Source: Brenneria populi
GTDB lineage: Bacteria; Pseudomonadota; Gammaproteobacteria; Enterobacterales; Enterobacteriaceae
Assembly (NCBI RefSeq): GCF_036016195.1
Contig: NZ_JAYWTM010000006.1
Span: 62,001-126,000, forward strand
Direction of reading: 5' to 3'
Length of the DNA stretch: 64,000 nt
A model generated the notes under the pieces. That model was given only the letters and a program-made list of their open reading frames with translations. It ran no database searches and was not told the DNA's origin. The position numbers and the translations under genes were made by a program. Numbering within the stretch: the first letter of the stretch is position 1; every line of letters starts with the position of its first letter. Positions 36,268 to 44,620 of the stretch are shown piece after piece.

Positions 36268-36373
36268 AATGCGGGTCGCTTAAGCTGATTTTAGGGGAAA
36301 CGCCGGGGAGGTTCCCATCGGGACGCCTCATCCCGGCGGTCGCCCGTGTATCTCGATGCTTAAACGATCGGCA
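36268..36373 (+). repeat. 3'-UTR hairpin repeat, copy 2 (after plsC)
   Basis: 106-bp copy starting 19 bp after the plsC stop. Against copy 1 the main stem shows a compensatory change: CGCCGGGG (36301-36308) pairs with TCCCGGCG (36331-36338), replacing an A-T pair by G-C. The following 170 bp to ftsP show no gene. Confidence 0.85.
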
Positions 36374-36545
36374 CGACGGTATTCCCCGCTACTGTCTTGC
36401 GTAGCAGGGCGTTTTTCCGGCAACAGGTCAACTCATTTATCCCAAAAGGAATGCGTTATGCCGGCGCAGGCGGGCATAACGAACGATACCGCGCGCTAGG
36501 CTTCCGTTGGGATTTTATACGGTTTAATCGATTTACGGAGTCACT

Positions 36546-37958
36546 ATGTCACTCAGCCGGCGTCAGTTTATTCAGGCATCGGGGTTGGCGTTATATTGTG
36601 CGGGGAGTACGCCGCTCTTGGCCGGCGTAAGCGGCACGCCGACCTTACTGCCGATCCCTCCTTTGCTGGAGTCGCGTAGGGGACAGCCGCTGTTTCTGAC
36701 GATGCAACGGGCGCACTGGGCTTTCACCGATACGCGCAAAACCTCGGTCTGGGGCATTAACGGGCGTTATCTGGGGCCGACGGTCCGGGTCTTCGACGGC
36801 GATGACGTCAAGCTGATTTATAATAATCGGCTTAACGAACCGGTATCGATGACGGTCAGCGGATTGCAGGTTCCCGGATCGCTGATGGGCGGCGCGGCGC
36901 GGATGATATCGCCGGGCATGGACTGGTCTCCGGTATTGCCGATCAGACAGCCGTCGGCCACCTGCTGGTATCATGCCAACACGCCGAACCGCATGGCCGC
37001 GCATGTGTATAACGGGCTGGCGGGGCTCTGGCTGGTGGAAGATAGCAGCGCCAAATCATTGCCTATCCCCAATCACTACGGCGTGGATGACTTCCCGCTG
37101 ATTATTCAGGATAAGCGCCTGGATAGCTTCGGCGTGCCGATCTATAGCCCGGCGGGCAACGAGGGTTTCGTCGGCGACACGCTGCTGGTTAACGGCGCGC
37201 AGAACCCGTATGTCGAGGTGTCGCGCGGCTGGGTGCGGCTACGGCTGCTGAATGCATCAAACGCCCGCCGTTATATTATGCGCATGAGCGACGGACGGCC
37301 GATGCACCTCATCGCCAGCGATCAGGGGCTGCTGCCCGCGCCGATGGCGCTTAATCAGATCTCGCTGGCTCCCGGCGAGCGGCGGGAGATCCTGATCGAT
37401 ATGTCGCAGGGGGAAGAGGTTACGCTGACGGCGGGCGAATCCGCCGGGATCATGGACCGGTTGCGCGGGCTGTTTGAACCGTCCAGCGTTTTGATCTCAA
37501 CGCAGGTATTGACGCTGAAACCCACCGGCCTGCTGCCGTTGGTGACGAGCAATCTGCCGATGCGTTTGCTGGCGGATAATATTATCGCCGGCAGCATCAG
37601 CCGTACGCGCGAGTTCCGTCTGAGCTCGAGTCCGCCGAGCATCAACGGCGCCATGTGGGAGATGACCCGTCTCGATGTTCAGACCCAGCTGGGCCGCTGC
37701 GAGCGCTGGATTCTGCATACCGATACCCCCCAGCCGTTCCATATTCAGGGGGTGAAATTTTTGGTGCGCGGCGTCAACGGCGGCGCGGTGCCGGTGGAAG
37801 ACGGCGGCTGGAAAGATACGGTGTGGGTGGACGGCGATGTCGAGCTGCTGGTCTATTTTACCCAGCCCTCCTCGCAGGCTTTTCCTTTCCTCTATTACAG
37901 CCAGACGTTGGAAATGGCCGATCGCGGCGTGACCGGCCAACTGGTGGTCACGCCTTAG
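36546..37958 (+). CDS. ftsP: FtsP (SufI), cell-division cupredoxin-fold protein
   Basis: 470 residues. Periplasmic Tat substrate that stabilises the divisome under stress. The twin-arginine signal is MSLSRRQFIQASGLALYCAG. The fold is that of a multicopper oxidase, but the C-terminal copper motif HCHxxxHxxxGM is replaced by LYYSQTLEMADRGVTGQL, as expected for FtsP, so it should have no oxidase activity. GGAGTCACT precedes the ATG. It converges on dkgA with a 37-bp gap. Confidence 0.95.
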   Translation: MSLSRRQFIQASGLALYCAGSTPLLAGVSGTPTLLPIPPLLESRRGQPLFLTMQRAHWAFTDTRKTSVWGINGRYLGPTVRVFDGDDVKLIYNNRLNEPVSMTVSGLQVPGSLMGGAARMISPGMDWSPVLPIRQPSATCWYHANTPNRMAAHVYNGLAGLWLVEDSSAKSLPIPNHYGVDDFPLIIQDKRLDSFGVPIYSPAGNEGFVGDTLLVNGAQNPYVEVSRGWVRLRLLNASNARRYIMRMSDGRPMHLIASDQGLLPAPMALNQISLAPGERREILIDMSQGEEVTLTAGESAGIMDRLRGLFEPSSVLISTQVLTLKPTGLLPLVTSNLPMRLLADNIIAGSISRTREFRLSSSPPSINGAMWEMTRLDVQTQLGRCERWILHTDTPQPFHIQGVKFLVRGVNGGAVPVEDGGWKDTVWVDGDVELLVYFTQPSSQAFPFLYYSQTLEMADRGVTGQLVVTP

Positions 37959-37995
37959 GCGCGATGGTTCGGCGGCGCGGTATTTGCCGCCGGCG

Positions 37996-38823
37996 TCAGA
38001 TGATTTTCATCTGGTCCGGGTCGGGTCCCAGGCGTTTGCCGCAGTCCAGTTTGGCGATTTCGCCCAGCTCATCCTTATCCAGACGAAAATCGAATACGTC
38101 GAAATTTTCTCTGATGCGGGAAGGGGTAACGGATTTCGGGATGACGGCCAACCCGCTGTCCAAATGCCAGCGGATCACAATTTGCGCCGGGGTTTTATCA
38201 TATTTCGTCGCCAGCTTACGGATAATCGGCTGGTCGAACACCCCCTCGCCGCCCTGGGCCAGCGGACTCCAGGATTCGGTCTGAATCCGGTGGGTGGCGT
38301 TCCAGGCATGAAGCTGGCGCTGCTGAAACAGCGGATGCAGCTCAATCTGATTGATGACCGGGAAGACGCCGGTTTCATCTTTTAGCCTCTGTAAATGATG
38401 CGGATGGAAGTTGCTGACGCCGATGCTTTTCACCAGCCCCTGCTCCTGTAATTTAATCAATCCCCGCCAGGCATCCACATAGGTATTTTGTTGCGGCAAC
38501 GGCCAGTGAATAAGGTAAAGATCCACATAGTCCAATCGCAGTTTTTGCAGGCTTTCTTCCAGCGCTTTACGCGGCGTTTTCTGATCGCTGTTCCAAAGCT
38601 TGGTGGTAATAAACAGCTCGTCGCGCGGGATGGCGGCGGATTGCAATGCCTGGCCGACGCCCGCTTCGTTTTTGTAAATGGCGGCGGTATCAATGGCTCG
38701 ATAACCCGTTTGCAAGGCTTCGCCGACGGCGGCCGCGGCTTGTTCATTGCTTGCCTGCCAGACGCCGAGACCCAGCTGGGGCATGATGTTGCCGTCAGCC
38801 AGTTTTAGTTTTGGTTGCGCCAT
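37996..38823 (-). CDS. dkgA: 2,5-diketo-D-gluconate reductase A / methylglyoxal reductase
   Basis: 275 residues, aldo-keto reductase. NADPH-dependent reduction of 2,5-diketogluconate, methylglyoxal and related carbonyls in the cytoplasm. AKR motifs: QLGLGVWQAS, AIDTAAIYKNE (Asp/Tyr of the catalytic tetrad), ITTKLW (Lys), LIHWPLP (His) and IPKSVTPSRI (NADPH phosphate site). It neighbours yghB and metC, as in E. coli. Start ATG 38823 after AAAGGAGAATGAC. Confidence 0.96.
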   Translation of the reverse strand: MAQPKLKLADGNIMPQLGLGVWQASNEQAAAAVGEALQTGYRAIDTAAIYKNEAGVGQALQSAAIPRDELFITTKLWNSDQKTPRKALEESLQKLRLDYVDLYLIHWPLPQQNTYVDAWRGLIKLQEQGLVKSIGVSNFHPHHLQRLKDETGVFPVINQIELHPLFQQRQLHAWNATHRIQTESWSPLAQGGEGVFDQPIIRKLATKYDKTPAQIVIRWHLDSGLAVIPKSVTPSRIRENFDVFDFRLDKDELGEIAKLDCGKRLGPDPDQMKII

Positions 38824-38956
38824 GTCATTCTCCTTTTTTACCGTTAATCATCGCGATAACGGAATGGGATCGCCCGCCGGACCGTGGCCGACGGCCCTGA
38901 GCATATCGGGCATACCGATTAATTATAGTAGAGAATGGGGTGGCTACTTTACGCGC

Positions 38957-38982
38957 CATACCCTAAATAATTCGAGCTGCGG
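38957..38982. repeat. Half copy of the dispersed ATACCC repeat
   Basis: CATACCCTAAATAATTCGAGCTGCGG matches one end of the repeat family seen at 24755-24880 and 47115-47172. The other end is missing. A truncated copy of the hairpin repeat starts 36 bp further on, so this dkgA-yghB spacer is a mosaic of two repeat families. Confidence 0.6.
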
Positions 38983-39018
38983 GACAAAAACGCGAGTTTG
39001 TCGACAGCCCCGTCCGTC

Positions 39019-39053
39019 GGATCGAGAGACTCGGGGCGACCACGGGGTGAGGC
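39019..39053 (-). repeat. 3'-UTR hairpin repeat, truncated copy 3 (after yghB)
   Basis: The reverse complement of the last third of copies 1 and 2: ATCGAGAGACTCGGGGCGAC then CACGGGGTGAGGC. It begins 12 bp after the yghB stop and has the same orientation relative to its gene as the copies after parC and plsC. The 5' stem arm is lost. Confidence 0.7.
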
Positions 39054-39065
39054 CATAAGGCCGAA

Positions 39066-39725
39066 TCAGACGGCGGCGTGTTTCTTGCGCCATACCATAA
39101 TGACGACGCCGATTAATCCGCTGACCAGCAGAATAACGGGCAGTAGGATAAGAGCGGTCATCACCTGATCTTCATAGCGTTTTACCAGGGGAATGTGGCT
39201 CATGGCGTATCCGAGCGTCACAATGCCGCCTACCCACAGGAATCCGCTGAGCCAGTTGAATATCTGGAAACGGGTATTGTTGAGCCCGGAAATACCGGCG
39301 ATGGTCGGCAGCAGCGTCCGGACAAACGCCAGAAAGCGGCCGATCAGCAGCGCCACCAGCCCGTGGCGGTGGAACAGATGATAGGCCCGCTGATGGTAAT
39401 GGGCGGGGAGCTGCAGCAGCCAGCCTTTAACCAGCCGGGTATCCCCTAGCCAGCGCCCCTGAAGGTAGCTGAACCAGCACCCGAGGCTGGCGGCGACGGT
39501 CAGCAAAAGCATGGTGGGAACAAAACTCATGACGCCTTTGGCGATCATGGCGCCGGCCAGCAGCAGCAAACTATCGCCGGGAAGAAAGGAGGCCGGCAGT
39601 AGGCCGTTCTCCAGAAACAGGGTCGTAAATAAAATGCCATACACCACCCAAATAACGCGGGGGTTTGCCAGCGCGCTAAAATCCTGATGCCATAGCGCCT
39701 GAATAATTTCGTGAACCACACTCAT
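39066..39725 (-). CDS. yghB: YghB, DedA-family inner-membrane protein
   Basis: 219 residues, identical in length to E. coli YghB. DedA/Tvp38 family, needed with YqjA for proton-motive-force homeostasis, division and normal lipid handling; members act as lipid scramblases or transporters. Conserved LFLENGLLPASFLPGDSLLLLAG (membrane-embedded Glu/Asp), GCWFSYLQGRWLGD and GRFLAFVRTLLPTIAGISG motifs, with 4-6 membrane segments. It lies between metC and dkgA on the same strand. Confidence 0.94.
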   Translation of the reverse strand: MSVVHEIIQALWHQDFSALANPRVIWVVYGILFTTLFLENGLLPASFLPGDSLLLLAGAMIAKGVMSFVPTMLLLTVAASLGCWFSYLQGRWLGDTRLVKGWLLQLPAHYHQRAYHLFHRHGLVALLIGRFLAFVRTLLPTIAGISGLNNTRFQIFNWLSGFLWVGGIVTLGYAMSHIPLVKRYEDQVMTALILLPVILLVSGLIGVVIMVWRKKHAAV

Positions 39726-39878
39726 ATTACTTCCTGTCAGGTGACTGAAGCCCTAAAAATAAAAACGGGGCGAAACTGCCCGACCATGTCGTTTTATTAT
39801 ACGTATGCGAAAAAACAGAACAGAACCAAAAGCTTATCATTATCAAACCTGATACCGATCGGGATAAGCGTTAAGTTA

Positions 39879-39930
39879 GGGTAAAGCGGTTTTTAGTCAG
39901 CATTGTTCCGCCATGATACACGCTTTACCC
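39879..39930. repeat. Long-loop inverted repeat in the metC-yghB gap
   Basis: GGGTAAAGCG (39879-39888) and CGCTTTACCC (39921-39930), perfect 10-bp arms with a 32-nt loop, 42 bp downstream of the metC stop. The spacing suits a two-site operator or a large RNA hairpin; no U-run follows. Confidence 0.5.
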
Positions 39931-39971
39931 GCCGCAATGCAGCTAAATCAGGGAAGAGAACCCGGGCGCCG

Positions 39972-41165
39972 TCACGCTTCGCGAATTCTGTCAAAGCCGC
40001 GCGCCAGATCGTCAATCAGATCGTCGCAGTCTTCAAGCCCGATATGTAACCGAATGAGAGTGCCGGTGAAATCAACGCCGGTCGCCGGACGAATCGACGC
40101 CAGATGCTCCGGCTGATTGGCCAGAATCAGCGATTCAAAGCCGCCCCAGGAGTACGCCATGCTGAAATGTTCGAAGTTATCCAGATAGCTGGCCAGTTGG
40201 CTAGGATTCAGTTTGTCCTTCAAGACAAATGAAAACAGCCCGCTGCATCCTTTAAAATCGCGGACATAAAACTCATGCCCTTTACATTCCGGCAGCGCCG
40301 GATGATTAACCACGGCGACCTCCGGGCGTTCGGACAGCCATTTGGCGATGCGGATGCCGCTTTCCTGGTGCTGTTTAAGCCGGACGCCCAGCGTACGCAG
40401 GCCGCGGCTGGCGGCGTAGGCGGTATCGGCGTCCACCATTTGCCCCATCAGGTACGAATGCTCGCGTAGCTGGGCCCAGCAGCGTTCATTCGCCACCGCC
40501 GTCCCCAGCATGGCGTCGGAATGGCCGACCATATATTTGGTGCCGGACTGCACCGAAATATCGACGCCGAACTCCAGCGCCTTAAACAGTACGCCCGCCG
40601 CCCAGGTATTATCCATAATAATAACGATGTCAGGATTGACGCGGCGTACGGCCTGCACGATGGCGGGAACGTCATGAACTTCCATGGTGATGGAGTTGGG
40701 CGATTCCAAAAACACCACTTTGGTGTTTTTCTGGATTAATGCGCCGATACCGGCGCCGATCAGCGGATCAAAATAGGTGGTGCCGATATTCAGCTTGCTA
40801 AGGACTTTATTACAAAAATCCTGGGTGGGTTCGTAGGCGGCGCCGGTGACCAGAACGTGATCGCCCGCCGACACGAAAGAGAAGGTCGCGTTGGCGATCG
40901 CCGCCGCGCCGCAGGGGTATAAAACGCAGCCGGCGCCGCCTTCCAGTTCGACCAGCGCTTCTTGCAAAGAGAAGTGGGTCAAGGTGCCGCGGCGCCCGTA
41001 GAATAGCGCGCCATTGGCGCGGTTAGCGGTGGCGTGGCTTTTATCCTTGAGCGTATCAAATACCAGAGAGGATGCCCGCTGGACTACGGGATTAACCGAA
41101 CCGTGCGTGAATTTTTTGCTGCGTCCCGCCGCAACCAGGGTCGTCGCTGTTTTCTTGCTTGTCAT
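39972..41165 (-). CDS. metC: Cystathionine beta-lyase
   Basis: 397 residues from the ATG at 41165. Cytoplasmic PLP enzyme cleaving cystathionine to homocysteine, pyruvate and ammonia in methionine synthesis. This start places the PLP lysine at Lys210 (SGTKYMVGHSD), as in E. coli; a GTG four codons upstream lacks a spaced ribosome site. Other conserved segments: ANGALFYGRRGTLTHF, YPCGAAAI, DNTWAAGVLF and SWGGFESL. No clear MetJ box (AGACGTCT repeats) was found upstream. Confidence 0.96.
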   Translation of the reverse strand: MTSKKTATTLVAAGRSKKFTHGSVNPVVQRASSLVFDTLKDKSHATANRANGALFYGRRGTLTHFSLQEALVELEGGAGCVLYPCGAAAIANATFSFVSAGDHVLVTGAAYEPTQDFCNKVLSKLNIGTTYFDPLIGAGIGALIQKNTKVVFLESPNSITMEVHDVPAIVQAVRRVNPDIVIIMDNTWAAGVLFKALEFGVDISVQSGTKYMVGHSDAMLGTAVANERCWAQLREHSYLMGQMVDADTAYAASRGLRTLGVRLKQHQESGIRIAKWLSERPEVAVVNHPALPECKGHEFYVRDFKGCSGLFSFVLKDKLNPSQLASYLDNFEHFSMAYSWGGFESLILANQPEHLASIRPATGVDFTGTLIRLHIGLEDCDDLIDDLARGFDRIREA

Positions 41166-41508
41166 AACCGATATCACCTTTTCTCTTTTTTCCGTGCCGA
41201 GCGGCGCAATCCGCCGGGATAGCTCGCCAATCTAGGCTATATGCCTGCGCTTTCGTCGCCGGGGCGGCAAGAATCCGGCGCCGCTTCCTACGTTACCACG
41301 GCTGAGGCGGCCTGTGGGCGGGCTTTTCCGCCTGCCGCGAAAAACGGTAAGAGTTGCTGTTTTTATTGCGGGCGAAGGGATTCCTGCTGGGAGAGATTCT
41401 TTAGTCGACGGGGCGCGTCGCGCGCGCTGAATGGGAGCCGCATCCTTGCGGTTCGAACGCGAGGCGCCGTTCCCCCGGTAACGGCAAAGGCCGGGGGCGT
41501 CGCGCGGG
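41166..41508. other. metC-dcuA spacer
   Basis: 343 bp without a supported gene. A 7-bp GC stem, CCCCCGG (41472-41478)/CCGGGGG (41491-41497), lies 12 bp after the dcuA stop; it lacks a U-run, so it is a weak terminator candidate. The metC promoter should lie within about 41170-41260. Confidence 0.4.
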
Positions 41509-42810
41509 TTACAGCAGGATATTGCCGAGAATAAACCCGAAAAGCACCGACAGCGAAATGGTCAGCGTGCCGGGGATCAGGAACGAGTGGTTGAACACAT
41601 ATTTCCCGATGCGGGTTGAGCCGGTGTCGTCCATTTCCACCGCGGCCAGCAGGGTTGGGTAAGTCGGCAGCACGAACAGGGCGGAAACGGCGGCGAACGA
41701 CGCCAGCGCGGTGATCGGCGAAACCCCGAGCAGCAGCGCCGCGGGCATCAGCGCTTTGGCGGTCGCCGCTTGCGAATAGAGCAGCATGGCGGCGAAAAAC
41801 AGCACCACGGCCAGCATCCACGGGTAGTTTTGCAGAAGCGTTCCCGCCGTCTCCTGAATATCGGCGAGGTGCGCCTTAACGAAGGTGTCGCCCAGCCAGG
41901 CGACGCCCATCACGCAGACGCAGGCGCTCATTCCCGAACGGAAGGTGCTGGCCGTAAGCACCTTCGCGGTATCGATTTTACCGACCAGGCAGATCAAGGT
42001 GGCGACCGTCAGCATAAACACCACGATGGCCTCGTTGCGCGGCAGTACCGGATTGGCGATCAGTTTGACGTTATCGCTGATCGCCGTGGCGTAAAACACC
42101 ACGGCGATAATGCCGGCCAGAAACAGCAGTACCGACGCCTTCGCTCCGGGTTTTATCTCCCGCGTATTGATGTCGCCTATCGCTACGTCGCCGTTTTTCA
42201 AACGCGCCTGGTAAATTTCATCATCTTTAAGCTCCTTGCCGAGAAAATTGGTCATGACGGCGGCCAGCAGGACGGCGGACAGCGTGGTGGGAATGCAAAT
42301 GCCCAGCAGCGTCAGATAGCTGATGCCGTAGGGTTCCAGAATACCGGCGACGAAGACCACCGCGGCGGAGATCGGCGAGGCGGTGATCGCCACCTGCGAA
42401 GCTACGACGGCAATCGATAACGGGCGCGAGGGCCTGATGCCCTGCTCTTTGGCCACCGCCGCGATCACCGGCAGCGTAGAGAAGGCGGTGTGGCCGGTGC
42501 CGGCCAGCAGGGTCATAAAATAGGTGACCAGCGGGGCCAGAAAGGTGACGTATTTCGGGTGGCGGCGCAGCAGTTTTTCCGCCAGGCCGACGAGGTAGTC
42601 CATGCCGCCCGCCACCTGCATGGCGGCGATGGCGGCGATAACCGCCATGATGATTTCGATCACATCGAAAGGGATCGCGCCCGGCTTGATATGAAAAAAC
42701 AGCGTCAGAATCAATACGCCCAGGCCACCGGCAAAGCCGATGCCTATACCGCCGAGCCGCGCGCCCAAATAGATGGAGAGCAGCACGATAATGAGTTCCG
42801 GGATCAGCAT
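41509..42810 (-). CDS. dcuA: Anaerobic C4-dicarboxylate/aspartate transporter DcuA
   Basis: 433 residues, about ten membrane helices. Exchanges fumarate, aspartate, malate and succinate across the inner membrane. LIIVLLSIYLGARLGGIGIGFAGG, the LLAGTGHTAFSTLPVI loop, ITASPISAAVVF and VLPTYPTLLAAVEMDDTGSTRIG are characteristic; the sequence fits DcuA and not DcuB (for example IAAMQVAGGMDYL). It lies downstream of aspA on the same strand with a hairpin between, so aspA-dcuA is probably an operon, as in E. coli. Confidence 0.95.
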   Translation of the reverse strand: MLIPELIIVLLSIYLGARLGGIGIGFAGGLGVLILTLFFHIKPGAIPFDVIEIIMAVIAAIAAMQVAGGMDYLVGLAEKLLRRHPKYVTFLAPLVTYFMTLLAGTGHTAFSTLPVIAAVAKEQGIRPSRPLSIAVVASQVAITASPISAAVVFVAGILEPYGISYLTLLGICIPTTLSAVLLAAVMTNFLGKELKDDEIYQARLKNGDVAIGDINTREIKPGAKASVLLFLAGIIAVVFYATAISDNVKLIANPVLPRNEAIVVFMLTVATLICLVGKIDTAKVLTASTFRSGMSACVCVMGVAWLGDTFVKAHLADIQETAGTLLQNYPWMLAVVLFFAAMLLYSQAATAKALMPAALLLGVSPITALASFAAVSALFVLPTYPTLLAAVEMDDTGSTRIGKYVFNHSFLIPGTLTISLSVLFGFILGNILL

Positions 42811-42978
42811 ACAATGCTCCTTAAAACAATTTGATATACCTCCGGCTTGCGCCTTACCGAGAGCCGGGCCGGCCTATTTCCCCCCTTTCAGCCGCGATCC
42901 TTTCAGGATGGCCTTCCCGTTCATTGGCGTTCGAGATATAAGTATTATTCTGATTGTTATGATTTTTTATCGATTGAA

Positions 42979-43005
42979 GGCGCATGGCGTAAGCCGCCAT
43001 GCGCC
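42979..43005. repeat. Perfect hairpin between aspA and dcuA
   Basis: GGCGCATGGCG-taagc-CGCCATGCGCC, an 11-bp perfect stem 26 bp after the aspA stop. On the minus strand it is followed by TTCAATCGATAAAAAATC, not a U-tract, so an mRNA-stabilising or partial attenuation role is more likely than full termination. Confidence 0.6.
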
Positions 43006-43031
43006 GGGCCGTTGTGACCAAGAGAAGATGA

Positions 43032-44471
43032 CTAAACAGATGTTTTTTCGTCGGTGTAGCGTTTGGCTTTATAGGCCGGGTGCATCAGATTTCGGGTAGA
43101 AAGGATATCGTCCAACTGTTCTTCGCTGAGCAAGCCGCGCTCCAGTACTACTTCACGCACGCTCTTGCCGGTTTCGGCGCAGATTTTCCCGACGATGTCG
43201 CCGTTATGGTGACCGATGAACGGGTTCAGGTAGGTCACGATACCGATGGAGTTGAAAACATAGGCTTCGCACACCGCTTTGTTGGCGGTAATACCGTTGA
43301 CGCATTTCTCCAGCAGATTGTAACACGCGTTGGACAGAATCTGGATAGATTCGAACATCGCCTGCCCGATAACCGGCTCCATGACGTTTAGCTGCAACTG
43401 ACCGGCTTCGGCCGCCATCGTTACGCAGGTGTCGTTGCCGATAACCTTAAAACAGACCTGATTGACCACTTCGGGCACCACCGGGTTAACCTTCGCCGGC
43501 ATAATGGAGGAGCCCGCCTGCAGCTCCGGCAGATTGATCTCATTCAGGCCGGCGCGCGGCCCGGAAGAGAGCAGGCGCAGGTCGTTACAGATTTTCGACA
43601 GTTTGACCGCCAGGCGTTTCAGCGCGCTATGCACCATAACGTAGGCGCCGCAGTCGGAGGTGGCCTCTATCAGGTCTTCAGCCGGTACGCACGGCAGCCC
43701 GCTGATTTGCGCCAGATATTTTACCGCCAGGTGCTGGTACTCATCCGGCGTATTTAGACGCGTGCCGATCGCGGTGGCGCCCAGGTTCACTTCCAGCAAC
43801 AGCTCCGCGGTGCGCAGCAGATTTTTGTTTTCTTCCTGCAGCAGAATATTGAACGCATGAAACTCCTGGCCCAGCGTCATCGGCACCGCGTCCTGCAACT
43901 GGGTGCGGCCCATTTTCAGGATGTCGGCGAACGCTTTCGCCTTATGTTCAAACCCTTGGCCCAGCTGGGCGATCGCCTCCACCAGTTCCAGTATGGAGCT
44001 GTAAACCGCCAGACGGAAACCGGTCGGGTAGGCGTCGTTGGTGGATTGGCATTTATTCAGGTGATCGTTCGGACTGAGATATTGATATTCGCCTTTCCGG
44101 CGTCCCATCAACTCCAGCCCGATATTCGCCAATACTTCGTTGGTATTCATATTGACCGAGGTGCCCGCGCCGCCTTGATAAACGTCCACGGGAAACTGAT
44201 CCAGGCATTTGCCGTTATTCAGCACTTCATCGCAGGCCTGAATAATGGTATCGGCAATGTTGCGCGGAATGGTTTGCAGATCCCGGTTAGCCATGGCCGC
44301 CGCTTTTTTCACCATAACCATGGCGCGCACGAATGCCGGGATGTCGCCGATCGTACGGTCGCTGATATGAAAATTTTCGATCGCCCGCAGCGTGTGGATT
44401 CCGTAATACACACTGGCGGGAACTTCGCGGGAGCCTAACAGGTCTTCCTCTATACGGATATTCTTTGACAT
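43032..44471 (-). CDS. aspA: Aspartate ammonia-lyase
   Basis: 479 residues (E. coli 478). Reversible deamination of aspartate to fumarate, feeding fumarate respiration and nitrogen supply. The superfamily signature GSSIMPAKVNP (flexible catalytic loop) is present, as are GAGTSVNMNTNEVLAN, SPNDHLNKCQSTNDAYPTG and GRTQLQDAVPMTLGQE. Start ATG 44471 after AAAGGATAAAGGTT. It is followed by dcuA and preceded by a co-directional LysR gene. Confidence 0.97.
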   Translation of the reverse strand: MSKNIRIEEDLLGSREVPASVYYGIHTLRAIENFHISDRTIGDIPAFVRAMVMVKKAAAMANRDLQTIPRNIADTIIQACDEVLNNGKCLDQFPVDVYQGGAGTSVNMNTNEVLANIGLELMGRRKGEYQYLSPNDHLNKCQSTNDAYPTGFRLAVYSSILELVEAIAQLGQGFEHKAKAFADILKMGRTQLQDAVPMTLGQEFHAFNILLQEENKNLLRTAELLLEVNLGATAIGTRLNTPDEYQHLAVKYLAQISGLPCVPAEDLIEATSDCGAYVMVHSALKRLAVKLSKICNDLRLLSSGPRAGLNEINLPELQAGSSIMPAKVNPVVPEVVNQVCFKVIGNDTCVTMAAEAGQLQLNVMEPVIGQAMFESIQILSNACYNLLEKCVNGITANKAVCEAYVFNSIGIVTYLNPFIGHHNGDIVGKICAETGKSVREVVLERGLLSEEQLDDILSTRNLMHPAYKAKRYTDEKTSV

Positions 44472-44534
44472 AACCTTTATCCTTTATTTTGCTCAATGGA
44501 ATAAGCCGATATTTAAATGATCAAGCCGTGGATG

Positions 44535-44561
44535 ACGTACCGAATTTAAAATTCGGTACGT
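44535..44561. promoter_or_regulatory. 27-bp palindrome upstream of aspA
   Basis: ACGTACCGAATTT-a-AAATTCGGTACGT, perfect 13-bp arms about a single base, 64-90 bp before the aspA ATG and 60 bp after the LysR stop. There is no U-tract on either strand. It may be an operator for aspA-dcuA or the terminator of the LysR gene; the near absence of a loop favours a protein-binding site. Confidence 0.6.
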
Positions 44562-44620
44562 TAATTAATAAGACGTTAAATTACGGGCGCATCGTCGGTT
44601 AGTTGAATTTTATCCGTTGG

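Noticed and set aside
36546..37958. Copper oxidase activity for the cupredoxin-fold protein
   Set aside because: Copper-binding His-Cys motifs are missing and the Tat signal and gene position fit FtsP.
41166..41300. MetJ operator sought upstream of metC
   Set aside because: No tandem AGACGTCT-like boxes could be seen.
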